Shown piece by piece: positions 7,218 through 15,229 of a stretch of 20,874 nt of DNA (its first letter is position 1; each line of letters begins with the position of its first letter). The stretch lies in contig CAMYCE010000033.1 in assembly GCA_947254205.1 (NCBI GenBank), positions 1 through 20,874 on the forward strand, in the 5' to 3' direction. Under the pieces are notes generated by a model, which worked only from the letters and a program-made list of their open reading frames with translations, did not search any database and was not told where the DNA came from. This stretch comes from an uncultured Prevotellaceae bacterium. Lineage in GTDB: Bacteria > Bacteroidota > Bacteroidia > Bacteroidales > Muribaculaceae. A program made the position numbers and the translations under genes.

Positions 7218-7979
7218 CTACTTGATCGATAGCTTGATGCGAGTGAGCACCTTCTTGGTGTTTAATGGGAAGTCGCCTTGCAACATCCAACCATAGTAGC
7301 CCGAATCGCGCTTGAGCACTTCGACCACAGGCTGGCCTTTGTATTTTCCAAAATTGAAGACTGCAACCCCTTGCTCATTATAAATCATGCGCCCGGCTAA
7401 GTCAACATTGTTGTTTTGACTCGAAAACTTTGAGAGATATTCAACATCGTTTTGCAACTCAGGGTAGCGGTCGAGTTGGGCCTTGAGCACCTCATAGGTG
7501 GCCTTGGTGTCGGCATCGGCCGAGTGAGCGTCGTCGAGATTTTTGCCACAGTAAAATTTGTAGGCTGCACTCAAGTTTCTTTGTTCCATCTTGTGAAAGA
7601 TGGTTTGAACATCTACAAATTTTCGTTTAGAGAAATCAAAATCGACTTCGGCTGTCAAAAACTCTTGTTCGAGCAAGGGCACATCAAAGCGGTTGCTGTT
7701 GAAACCTGCCACATCACAACCCTCAAACACTCGCGCCAGCTCTTTGGCAACCATTTTGAAGGTGGGAGCGTCTTTCACATCTTCATCGGTGATGTGATGA
7801 ACTGCTGTCGATTGCTCTGGAATGTGAATGCCAGGATTAATGCGCATTGTCTTTGACTCTTCTTTCCCATTGGGGTAGACTTTGATGTAGGAGATTTCAA
7901 CGATTTTGTCTTTGGTGATGTTGATTCCTGTTGTTTCTAAGTCAAAGAAAATGAGCGGATTGTTTAGTTTTAATTCCAT
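7218..7979 (-). CDS. DEDDh 3'-5' exonuclease (DnaQ/ExoX-like)
   Basis: A 253-residue exonuclease of the DnaQ superfamily. The ExoI motif FFDLETTG gives Asp13 and Glu15, ExoII is GFNSNRFDVPLL with the Asp near 100, and ExoIII is HSADADTKATYE with the His and Asp of the DEDDh type. After residue about 200 there is a second small module, FNFGKYKGQPVVEVL...YYGWMLQGDF, like the C-terminal part of exonuclease X proteins. It is probably a proofreading or repair nuclease on DNA, but an RNA substrate is not excluded. The gene starts 30 bases after dnaN, so clamp and exonuclease are made together. Fusion to a polymerase or GIY-YIG domain is absent. Confidence 0.9.
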   Translation of the reverse strand: MELKLNNPLIFFDLETTGINITKDKIVEISYIKVYPNGKEESKTMRINPGIHIPEQSTAVHHITDEDVKDAPTFKMVAKELARVFEGCDVAGFNSNRFDVPLLEQEFLTAEVDFDFSKRKFVDVQTIFHKMEQRNLSAAYKFYCGKNLDDAHSADADTKATYEVLKAQLDRYPELQNDVEYLSKFSSQNNNVDLAGRMIYNEQGVAVFNFGKYKGQPVVEVLKRDSGYYGWMLQGDFPLNTKKVLTRIKLSIK

Positions 7980-8009
7980 TGTAATATATAGCTTGTCAAG
8001 TGTGGAGGG

Positions 8010-9125
8010 TTATAGCATCATGGGCATGAGCAAAATCAAGAGGTCGCAATCTTCTTCTTGCTCAACAGGAACAAAGATTCCTGCTTTTGAGGCATCCATG
8101 AGTTTTAGTGTCACTGTCTCGGAGTTGATGTTGTTGAGCACATCAATAATGTTGCTGTCGTTAAAACCAATCGATAGCTCATCGCTATTATAGTCGCAAG
8201 CAATTTTTTCTTCGGCCGATGTTGAGTAGTCAACGTCTTGAGTCGACATGAAAATTTCGCCAGGTTTAAGCTCAAATTTCACAAGACCGCTTGAACTTGT
8301 GAACACCGAAACTCGACGCAGGGCATTGAGCAAGGTCATGCGATCAATTGAAATGCTATATTGGCTTGCCGATGGAATCACCGAGTTGTAATTGGGATAG
8401 CGACCGTTCACAAAGCGACAAGTGAGCGTGTAGTTGGCGGTCTCAAATGTTGCACTTTTACTTTCGATAGTGATGTTGATATTGCCTTCTTCTTTTTCAA
8501 GAATGCTACTCAATATTGATGCCGGCTTGGTGGGGAGAATAAACGACGATTCAATGCCGGTTGCCGTGTTCAGCTCGCGAAAACGCACAAGTTTGTGAGT
8601 GTCGGTTGCCACAAAGACAATTTCACTGGGTTTAATATCCCAAAACACACCCATCATCACAGGGCGCATGTCATCAACTCCCACGGCAAAGAGGGTGTGT
8701 TGCAAGCCGTCTACCACTTTTTTCACCGGCAAAGTGAACTTTTGGGGTTCATCTTCGGGGGCGGCTTTGGTGGGGAATTCGTTGCCATTGATGCCAATGA
8801 AGTTGAATTTACCATTCAGGTATTTGATGTTGATTTCGAGATTTTCGTCATTAATATCAAACGCAAGAGCCAAGTCGGGCAATTGTTTCAACATGTCGAG
8901 CAACACTTTAACGTTGGCAGCAAATTTTCCGCCTCCTTCAGCATCTTGCACTTCAACATGAGTCATCAATGTGGTTTCTTGGTCGCTACCAGTAATGACG
9001 AGGTTGTCTCCTTCGAGACTAAACAAGAAATTGTCGAGAATGGATAATTTGTTCTTGGAATTAACCACCTTGCTCACTGCCGATAGGTGCGACAGCAATA
9101 GCTTGCTTTGAATGTTGAATTTCAT
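8010..9125 (-). CDS. dnaN: DNA polymerase III beta subunit (sliding clamp)
   Basis: Ring-forming processivity clamp of the replicase. At 371 residues it has the usual three-domain length. It opens MKFNIQSKLLLSHLSAVSKVVNSKN, typical of the first clamp domain, contains the RYPNYNSVIP segment of the third-domain boundary, and ends with LLMPMML, the conserved C-terminal MPM-type tail that contributes to the partner-binding pocket. It is the first gene of a dnaN-exonuclease-DUF4835-recN cluster and is not beside dnaA. The upstream 144 bases hold the terminator of the M13 peptidase gene and an A/T-rich stretch with a possible -7 box. Confidence 0.97.
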   Translation of the reverse strand: MKFNIQSKLLLSHLSAVSKVVNSKNKLSILDNFLFSLEGDNLVITGSDQETTLMTHVEVQDAEGGGKFAANVKVLLDMLKQLPDLALAFDINDENLEINIKYLNGKFNFIGINGNEFPTKAAPEDEPQKFTLPVKKVVDGLQHTLFAVGVDDMRPVMMGVFWDIKPSEIVFVATDTHKLVRFRELNTATGIESSFILPTKPASILSSILEKEEGNINITIESKSATFETANYTLTCRFVNGRYPNYNSVIPSASQYSISIDRMTLLNALRRVSVFTSSSGLVKFELKPGEIFMSTQDVDYSTSAEEKIACDYNSDELSIGFNDSNIIDVLNNINSETVTLKLMDASKAGIFVPVEQEEDCDLLILLMPMML

Positions 9126-9181
9126 ATATGTATCTTTTTATTTAGTTTTCAGAAACAATTGGTTAACTTTTTATTAACGAA

Positions 9182-9189
9182 CAAAAATA
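9182..9189 (-). promoter_or_regulatory. Possible -7 box upstream of dnaN
   Basis: The minus strand reads TATTTTTG, an exact TAnnTTTG, but no TTG lies about 20 bases upstream, so support is weak in this A/T-rich stretch. The start site would be near 9175, giving a leader of about 50 bases. The preceding gene ends at a terminator, so dnaN does need a promoter in this gap. Confidence 0.35.
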
Positions 9190-9210
9190 CAAAATTTTAC
9201 TTGAATTACC

Positions 9211-9245
9211 GAAAAAAAACGCCATCGTTTTTTGGCGATGACGTT
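9211..9245 (-). terminator. Rho-independent terminator after the M13 peptidase gene
   Basis: On the minus strand AACGTCATCG (9245-9236) pairs with CGATGGCGTT (9227-9218) over ten pairs, one of them U-G, with an eight-base loop. Together with the stem's last bases this gives a run of eight U at 9219-9212. It lies 25 bases past the peptidase stop codon. Confidence 0.82.
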
Positions 9246-9269
9246 TTTTGAAAGTAAAATTTATTTTTT

Positions 9270-11294
9270 TTACCAAATAGTAACTCTTTCGGCGTCGGTG
9301 CGATACATAGCGTCGCCCTCCTTGATATTGAAAGCCTTGAAGAATGGCAACAAGTTGCGCAGAGCCACATTCACGCGGTTTTTGCCAATTGAGTGTGGGT
9401 CAACTTTGGTGCGACGCAAAATTTCTTCTTTAGTGATGTTATTGGCCCACACATTGGCGTAGCTCAAGAAGAAACGTTGGTCGGGAGTGAAGCCATCAAG
9501 TTTTTCATTGCTTTGTCCTTGAGGGGTTTTCTTGAAGGCGGTGTAGGACACGCGCAACCCGCCTTGGTCGGCAATGTTTTCGCCCATCGTGAAGTTGCCA
9601 TTGGCATGAACATCATCGGCAACGATTTCGGCACTATATTGAGCACCAAGCTTGTCGGCAAGTACTTGGAACTTTTGGGCATCTTCTTTGGTCCACCAGT
9701 CGATCATGTTGCCATCGGCATTGAAATTGCGACCTTGGTCGTCAAAGCCGTGAGTCATTTCATGACCAATCACCACACCAATTGAGCCATAATTGCTGGC
9801 ATCGTCGGCTTCGGGGTCAAAGTAAGGTTTTTGCAGAATTGCAGCCGGGAAACAAATTTCGTTGGTGCTGGGTTCGTAGTAGGCATTCACTGTTTGTGGT
9901 GTCATTTGCCAGCGGTCTTTGTCAACAGGTTTGTTATATTTGGCAAAGTGTTCGGTTGCTTCAAACACATTGAGAGCAAGCACATTTTGCCAATAACTCA
10001 AAGCGGGGTCCACTGCCACTGCGCTATAGTCGCGCCATTTTTCGGGATAACCAATTTTCACAGTAAAGCTATTGAGTTTAACCAAGGCATTCACTTTGGT
10101 TTGAGGACTCATCCATGGGAGCCCCGAAATGTGTTCGCCCAAAGCTCGACGCAGGTTGTCGACGAGGTCTTGCATTTTTTTCTTAGAGTTGGCAGGGAAG
10201 TATTTGGCTACATAAAGTTGTCCCACAGCCTCGCCCAAAAGGGTGTTGGGCACTTGCAGAGCGCGTTTCCAGCGTGGTTGCATCACTTTTTTGCCCGAGA
10301 GAGCCTTGGAATACATGTCGAAGTGTGCTTGCACAAAGTTGTCGCTCAAGTAAGGAGCTGCAGCATCAATATATTTGAATATCAAGTATTCGCGTATTTG
10401 TTCTTCTTTCATGTTGGCAAGCATTTCGTCAACCTTGGCAATTGATTTGGGCTGACTCACACACACTTTGTTGATGCCATTGGTCTTGAGAACCGAGAAA
10501 TATTCGCTCCACGCAATGTGTGGGAATTTATTTTTAAGTTGCTCAATGCTATAGATGTTGTATTGGGCATTGTAGTCGCGCTGTTCTTCTCGGCTCATGG
10601 CCACTTGTGCCAGAGCTGTTTCAATTTTCATGACATTGGTTGCAGCTTTCTTGGCTGCGCCTTTCTTGTATCCCACGAGTTGCAAGAGCTCTTGAATATA
10701 GCTCACATAGGCATCGCGCACACGCTTGGTGTTGGCATCATTTTCAATATAGTAGTCGCGATCGCCAAGCCCCATGCCATCTTGTCCAAGATACACTAAA
10801 TTCACATCTGAATTTTTAAGGTCGGCTATTACTCCGCAATTAAAGAAAGGTGATGCGATGCCGTTGTGGAAAGTAGCAACAAGTTTGGTGAAGTCGGCAC
10901 GTGTAGATTTCGACACCTGCTCTATGAAGTTCTTGAGAGGAGCGCCACCCTCGCGATTGAGTCGCTCACTATCCATGCCCATGTTGAAGAGGTCGGCAAT
11001 CTTTTGAGAATTGGAACCGCGTGCATGAGAGCCTTTTGCTAAACCTTCAATGAGTTCTTTAACTTGAGTTTTGCTGTTTTCGGCCAGTTGGTCAAATGTG
11101 CCAAAACGAGCATACTGAGGGTCAAGTGGGTTGGCCTTCATCCAGCCACCGCATGCATACTGATAGAAATCGGCACCTGGAGCCACACTTGTGTCCAGTT
11201 TTTTTTTGTCAACACTTTTCTCAAGGTTGCCTGCGCTCATTGTTGCCGTTGAGAGCAAAGCCAACGAAAGAAATAACGTTTTCATTTTTTTCAT
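9270..11294 (-). CDS. M13 family zinc metallopeptidase (PepO/neprilysin-like)
   Basis: A 674-residue secreted endopeptidase that should cleave oligopeptides. Residues 1-21 form a signal peptide (KTLFLSLALLSTATMSAG), and the mature protein begins near the M13 N-terminal hallmark DFYQYACGGWMKANPLD. The zinc site is HEMTH at 511-515, with the third ligand Glu572 and its Asp576 in GENIADQGG, all intact. The family VNAYYEPSTNEICFPAAILQ substrate-site segment and the RTDAERVTIW C-terminus (normally ending near CRVW) are present. It lacks a lipobox, so it is probably periplasmic or released. It starts 22 bases after the ABC-F gene, with which it should share a transcript, and ends at a terminator. 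Confidence 0.95.
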   Translation of the reverse strand: MKKMKTLFLSLALLSTATMSAGNLEKSVDKKKLDTSVAPGADFYQYACGGWMKANPLDPQYARFGTFDQLAENSKTQVKELIEGLAKGSHARGSNSQKIADLFNMGMDSERLNREGGAPLKNFIEQVSKSTRADFTKLVATFHNGIASPFFNCGVIADLKNSDVNLVYLGQDGMGLGDRDYYIENDANTKRVRDAYVSYIQELLQLVGYKKGAAKKAATNVMKIETALAQVAMSREEQRDYNAQYNIYSIEQLKNKFPHIAWSEYFSVLKTNGINKVCVSQPKSIAKVDEMLANMKEEQIREYLIFKYIDAAAPYLSDNFVQAHFDMYSKALSGKKVMQPRWKRALQVPNTLLGEAVGQLYVAKYFPANSKKKMQDLVDNLRRALGEHISGLPWMSPQTKVNALVKLNSFTVKIGYPEKWRDYSAVAVDPALSYWQNVLALNVFEATEHFAKYNKPVDKDRWQMTPQTVNAYYEPSTNEICFPAAILQKPYFDPEADDASNYGSIGVVIGHEMTHGFDDQGRNFNADGNMIDWWTKEDAQKFQVLADKLGAQYSAEIVADDVHANGNFTMGENIADQGGLRVSYTAFKKTPQGQSNEKLDGFTPDQRFFLSYANVWANNITKEEILRRTKVDPHSIGKNRVNVALRNLLPFFKAFNIKEGDAMYRTDAERVTIW

Positions 11295-11316
11295 TTTCTT
11301 TTTAAAAATAGAGGTT

Positions 11317-13266
11317 TTATAAATTAGTTGCTTTTAATTCGTCAAGTTTAGTGCCAGCTTCTTCCCAGCTATTCATGGCTTCTTCCAAGTTGTTTTGCAA
11401 CTCAGAGTGTTGAGCAAATATTGCAGGATCACTTGCCACATCTCCCCCACTCAATTTTTCTTCAATTTCTTGAATTTGTTGCTCCAAGATGGCGATGGTT
11501 TCTTCGAGAGTTTTGAGCTTTTTTTCTTGAGCTTTAATTTTTTTATTAAACTCCTTTTGTTCAAGATAGTTGAGTTTCGACTCTTTAACTGTTACTTTAC
11601 TCTCAATTAAAGAAGAAGCAACACCATCTTTCTCGTTCTTTTCAAGCTCGTGTAGCGATTGAAGTTGCTTGGCTTGCAAGAAGTCATACACACCTCCCAA
11701 GTGTTCCTTCACATGTCCACCTCCAAACTCAAAGACCTTTTCAACAAGTCCATCGAGGAAGTCTCGGTCGTGCGACACCACAATCACCGTTCCTGTGAAG
11801 TCTTTAATGGCTTCTTTAAGCACATCTTTGGTGCGCATGTCGAGGTGATTGGTGGGTTCGTCCATGATGAGCAGGTTCACGGGTTGCAATAGGAGCTTAA
11901 TCATGGCCAGCCTGCTCTTTTCTCCTCCCGATAGCACTTTCACTTTTTTCTCAGAGGCAGCTCCTCCAAACATGAAGGCGCCAAGCAAGTCGTTGATGCG
12001 TGTGCGCATGTCGCCTGTGGCCACCATGTCGATAGTGTCGAACACGGTGATTGATTCATCAAGAAGTTGGGCTTGATTTTGTGCAAAGTAGCCAATTTTG
12101 ATGTTATGCCCAATTTTAAGGTCTCCATCAAAGGGAATTTCTCCCATGATGCATTTAACCAAAGTGGATTTTCCTGCACCATTTTTACCAACAAATGCTA
12201 TTTTTTCTCCTCTTTTGACGGTAAAGTCTACTCCCTGAAACACAAGATGCTCACCATATTTTTTTTGCAAGTCTTGGGCTATGATGGGATAGTCGCCCGA
12301 TCGTGGAGCCGGAGGAAATTTAAGTCGCAAGTGCGAGCGATCCACTTCATCGACCTCGATGCGTTCAAGTTTTTCAAGTTGCTTGATGCGACTTTGCACT
12401 TGCACAGCTTTGGTGGGTTTATATCTGAATTTCTCAATGAAATCTTCAATGTCGTGAATGAGTTTTTGCTGATTTTCAAAAGCGTGCATCTGTTGCGCCA
12501 CGCGCTCTTGGCGCAGTTGCACAAAGTGTGAGTAGTTCACGCTATAATCATAGATTTTGCCACAAGAAATTTCAATTGTGCGGTTGGTCACGTTGTCAAT
12601 AAAAGCCTTATCGTGCGACACCAGCAACACTGCATTGGAGTGATTTTTGAGAAACCCCTCAAGCCATTGAATCGATTCTATGTCGAGGTGGTTGGTGGGT
12701 TCGTCAAGCAGTAACACATCGGGGTGCCTGAGTAGTAGTTTGGCTATTTCCACACGCATGCGCCAGCCTCCGCTAAACTCGCTTGTGTTGCGATCAAAGT
12801 CGGCCCGTTCAAAACCTAAACCCATTAGAGTTTTCTCTATTTCGGCTTCATAGTTTTCCGACTGATAGAGTTGACGCATTTCGGTGAGATGCGACACTCG
12901 CTCTATGAGCTTGTGATAGTCTTCGCTGTCATAGTCGGTGCGCTCGGCAAGCTGTTGGTTGGCTTGCTCAATTTGCATGTCAAGTTCTTTGACATGGTTA
13001 AAGGCCGTCATCACTTCCTCTTTGAGCGTGCAATGATCGGTGAGTTGCATTTGTTGGGGCAAGTAGCCTATGGTCAAGTCACTTGCTTTAGAAACGGTGC
13101 CTCCTGTGGGGCTTTGCAAGCCAGCAATGATTTTGAGCATGGTAGATTTTCCTGCACCATTTTTGCCCACCAGTGCCACACGATCTTTCTTGTTGATGAC
13201 AAAACTCACATTGTCAAACAATGTTTGGCTACTGAATTCTACCTTTAAATCTTGAATTGAAATCAT
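11317..13266 (-). CDS. ABC-F family ATPase (ribosome-associated)
   Basis: A soluble 649-residue protein with two ATP-binding cassettes and no membrane domain. Domain one has Walker A GKNGAGKS at 34-41, signature FSGGW at 165-169 and Walker B LLLDEPTNHLD at 185-195. The inter-domain linker at about 245-320 is basic and helical, the P-site tRNA-interaction motif region of ABC-F proteins. Domain two has Walker A at 360-367, LSGGEKS at 445-451 and LIMDEPTNHLD at 466-476. A C-terminal coiled coil covers about 565-645, as in Uup-like members. Such proteins act on stalled ribosomes; some give antibiotic resistance, but nothing marks this one as such. The frame is open upstream to 13368, but MISIQDLKVEF at 13266 is the conserved start and lies just below a good promoter. 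Confidence 0.93.
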   Translation of the reverse strand: MISIQDLKVEFSSQTLFDNVSFVINKKDRVALVGKNGAGKSTMLKIIAGLQSPTGGTVSKASDLTIGYLPQQMQLTDHCTLKEEVMTAFNHVKELDMQIEQANQQLAERTDYDSEDYHKLIERVSHLTEMRQLYQSENYEAEIEKTLMGLGFERADFDRNTSEFSGGWRMRVEIAKLLLRHPDVLLLDEPTNHLDIESIQWLEGFLKNHSNAVLLVSHDKAFIDNVTNRTIEISCGKIYDYSVNYSHFVQLRQERVAQQMHAFENQQKLIHDIEDFIEKFRYKPTKAVQVQSRIKQLEKLERIEVDEVDRSHLRLKFPPAPRSGDYPIIAQDLQKKYGEHLVFQGVDFTVKRGEKIAFVGKNGAGKSTLVKCIMGEIPFDGDLKIGHNIKIGYFAQNQAQLLDESITVFDTIDMVATGDMRTRINDLLGAFMFGGAASEKKVKVLSGGEKSRLAMIKLLLQPVNLLIMDEPTNHLDMRTKDVLKEAIKDFTGTVIVVSHDRDFLDGLVEKVFEFGGGHVKEHLGGVYDFLQAKQLQSLHELEKNEKDGVASSLIESKVTVKESKLNYLEQKEFNKKIKAQEKKLKTLEETIAILEQQIQEIEEKLSGGDVASDPAIFAQHSELQNNLEEAMNSWEEAGTKLDELKATNL

Positions 13267-13292
13267 TGCATAGTGTTTAACTAACCAAGTGA

Positions 13293-13323
13293 CAAAGTTA
13301 CTACATTTTGTTAAACCTTTCAA
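13293..13323 (-). promoter_or_regulatory. Predicted promoter of the ABC-F/M13 operon
   Basis: On the minus strand TTG (13323-13321), a 20-base spacer, then TAACTTTG (13300-13293) fit the Bacteroidales consensus. The start site would be near 13286, giving a leader of about 20 bases. It excludes the longer reading frame that begins at 13368. Confidence 0.65.
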
Positions 13324-13353
13324 CAACCCCACCTCAATATGCACTTGTTTTTG

Positions 13354-13449
13354 CAATATTGTCCTCAATAATTTTTGGATTCAATAAAAAAAAGGAAGCT
13401 GAAAACCGGGGGAAATGACCATGCTCAAAATTTATTTAGGACAATATTG
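13354..13449. repeat. Paired 12-bp inverted sites in the ABC-F/dus divergent region
   Basis: CAATATTGTCCT (13354-13365) and AGGACAATATTG (13438-13449) are exact complements 72 bases apart. Each contains the 8-bp palindrome CAATATTG. They lie between the two divergent promoters and could be binding sites for one regulator, but no regulator gene is adjacent. Confidence 0.6.
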
Positions 13450-13483
13450 TTGTTGTTCTATAATTTTTGGCTCTTGCAATCGT

Positions 13484-13511
13484 TTTGTTTTGTCTCTATC
13501 CACTATCTTTG
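13484..13511 (+). promoter_or_regulatory. Predicted promoter of dus
   Basis: TATCTTTG (13504-13511) is an exact -7 match. The best upstream box, TTTG at 13484-13487, is only 16 bases away, shorter than elsewhere in the window. Only six bases separate the box from the dus ATG, so the transcript would be leaderless or nearly so. Confidence 0.5.
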
Positions 13512-13517
13512 CAAGCG

Positions 13518-14447
13518 ATGAAAACAGATGTTAAAGTTTATTGCGCTCCGTTGCAGGGGCTCACCGACTATGTGTGGCGCAATGCCCATGCTCGTCTTTT
13601 TGGGGGAGTTGATGGCTATTTCACCCCCTTTATGCGTGTAGAAAGGGGTGCTTTCATGAATCGTGATCTGCGTGATATTGCCAAAGAAAACAACGATCAA
13701 AACATGGTGATTCCACAAATTCTCGCTTGCAGTGCTCAAGAAGTGGAGATGATGGTTTTGCGTCTCAAAGACGAAGGATATAATCAAGTTGACATTAATT
13801 TGGGTTGTCCTTTTCCTCCCATTGCTCTTCATCACAAAGGTTCAGGAATGTTGCCCTATCCTGCCGAAGTAGAGGCAATGGTTCAGGCTTTGCTTGCAGT
13901 TGAGGGTATGACCTATTCTATCAAGATGCGACTGGGTTGGAAAGACGACAAAGAGTGGCGTGAAGTGCTGCCCATCTTGGAGCAACTTTCTCCTGTGCAT
14001 CTCACTATTCACCCCAAGGTGGGAAAAGAACAATACAAGGGAGACTTGCACATGCCACAATTTGAGGAGTTGCTGCAAGCTACCTCGTTGCCTGTTATTT
14101 TTAATGGTGGCATCACTTCGCAAACCGATATTGAGAACCTTGTGCAATGCTATCCACAATTGCATGGCGTGATGATTGGTCGTGCTCTTGTCGCCAATCC
14201 TGCTCTCATGGCCCCCGACAAGCTAACGCATGATGCTTTGCGTGAATTTCACGATGTGATATATTCTCATTACTCTGCCCACTTGAATGGCGGAGAGCAT
14301 CAAGTTGTGAATAAAATGAAATCGTTTTGGGAAATGTTCTTGCCTGCCGCGAGCCACAAAGCTCACAAATTAATCAAGAAAAGTTCTCGAATTGAAAAAT
14401 ATGAACAGGCTGTAGACCTGATGTTTAGTAGCTTAACTATCGACTAA
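13518..14447 (+). CDS. dus: tRNA-dihydrouridine synthase
   Basis: FMN- and NADPH-dependent enzyme that reduces specific uridines in tRNA D-loops. The 309-residue protein starts with VYCAPLQGLTDYVWRNAHA, the Dus FMN-barrel opening, and has the active-site Cys97 in INLGCPFPP followed by HHKGSGML. The flavin-binding Lys136 is in SIKMRLGW, and the phosphate-gripping NGGITS and MIGRALVANP segments close the barrel. A small helical C-terminal domain follows. The subfamily and target uridine cannot be assigned securely. The frame is open upstream to a TTG at 13467, but the conserved N-terminus and the -7 box at 13504 favour the ATG at 13518. It converges on trmN6, sharing the four bases CTAA at the stop codons. 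Confidence 0.93.
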   Translation: MKTDVKVYCAPLQGLTDYVWRNAHARLFGGVDGYFTPFMRVERGAFMNRDLRDIAKENNDQNMVIPQILACSAQEVEMMVLRLKDEGYNQVDINLGCPFPPIALHHKGSGMLPYPAEVEAMVQALLAVEGMTYSIKMRLGWKDDKEWREVLPILEQLSPVHLTIHPKVGKEQYKGDLHMPQFEELLQATSLPVIFNGGITSQTDIENLVQCYPQLHGVMIGRALVANPALMAPDKLTHDALREFHDVIYSHYSAHLNGGEHQVVNKMKSFWEMFLPAASHKAHKLIKKSSRIEKYEQAVDLMFSSLTID

Positions 14448-15157
14448 AACTTTAAATAAAAATCTTTGCACAAATTACGATATTCTTGGGTGTAAGTCAT
14501 GGGTTGAGTTGCGATTGTGAGGGTGTTTCTATTGCAAATTTGGGGAGTTGGAGAAATTTCCCACAACAATCGTTTGGGGGTGCCGTTTTCGGTTGGTATA
14601 ACCTCTGTTAGTCTGTTGATATAGAGATTAAAACTCACACAAGATTCAACTATTTCTTTATGGCTTTCAATTGGCGAAATTATCGAAAGAATTCCATCAT
14701 GATTCAACAATCGCTGAGCTTTTTCCATGAGTTGTGTGAATGTTAATGCCGTGGTGTGTCGAGCCAATTTTCTGCTTTCTTCGGGTGGCAAAATGCCGGC
14801 ATTAAAGAATGGAGGATTTGACACGATTAAATCGAATTTGTCCCCTTTTTCGGAATAATGATTGAAGTCGATGCATTGAGCTTGTAGCCGGCTTCTCCAA
14901 GCCGAATTTTCAAAGTTTTGGCGAGCTTCTTCGATGGCATTGCAGTCGATGTCGATTGCAATGATGAAAGCCAGTGGATTGCGCTGGGCTATCATGAGTG
15001 CTATGAGGCCACAACCTGTGCCCACATCGAGCACTCGCGTTGCATGCTCAACACTGCACCAAGCACCAAGTAGCACGCCATCGGTGCCCACTTTCATTGC
15101 CGTTTTGTCGTTAATCACGTCAAAGTGCTTAAACCTGAAGATGCGTTCTCTTGCCAT
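14444..15157 (-). CDS. trmN6: tRNA1(Val) A37 N6-methyltransferase TrmN6
   Basis: S-adenosylmethionine-dependent methyltransferase of the YfiC/TrmN6 family, which makes m6A at position 37 of a valine tRNA. The 237-residue protein opens RIFRFKHFDVINDKTAMKVGTDGVLLGAW, the characteristic TrmN6 N-terminus, then has the SAM motif DVGTGCG at 44-50, an acidic residue pair after strand two (AIDID), and the adenine N6-methylase motif SNPPFF at 113-118. An in-frame ATG seven codons upstream (15178) lies inside the 3' arm of the carB terminator, so the ATG at 15157 is preferred. I see no promoter in the 72 bases behind it, so it may depend on read-through from carB. Confidence 0.9.
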   Translation of the reverse strand: MARERIFRFKHFDVINDKTAMKVGTDGVLLGAWCSVEHATRVLDVGTGCGLIALMIAQRNPLAFIIAIDIDCNAIEEARQNFENSAWRSRLQAQCIDFNHYSEKGDKFDLIVSNPPFFNAGILPPEESRKLARHTTALTFTQLMEKAQRLLNHDGILSIISPIESHKEIVESCVSFNLYINRLTEVIPTENGTPKRLLWEISPTPQICNRNTLTIATQPMTYTQEYRNLCKDFYLKF

Positions 15158-15167
15158 TTCATCGAAT

Positions 15168-15201
15168 AAAAAGGGCATGAAAAACAGCTCTCCATGCCCT
15201 T
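15168..15201 (-). terminator. Rho-independent terminator after carB
   Basis: On the minus strand AAGGGCATG (15201-15193) and CATGCCCTT (15179-15171) form a perfect nine-pair stem with a 13-base loop, followed by UUUA so that the U run totals five. It starts 28 bases past the carB stop and reaches to within 10 bases of the trmN6 start codon. Confidence 0.75.
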
Positions 15202-15229
15202 GTGTGTGTGTAATGCCCCGTTTATGATG

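Noticed and set aside
11317..13266. The ABC-F gene as an antibiotic resistance determinant
   Set aside because: The domain layout is that of general housekeeping ABC-F proteins and nothing around it suggests transfer or resistance; the family alone does not justify the label.
13267..13368. Longer N-terminus for the ABC-F protein
   Set aside because: The 34 extra residues do not look like the family, and the predicted promoter lies inside that stretch.
13467..13517. TTG start giving dus a hydrophobic N-terminal extension
   Set aside because: Dus is a cytoplasmic tRNA enzyme, the conserved sequence begins at 13518, and the -7 box overlaps the extension.
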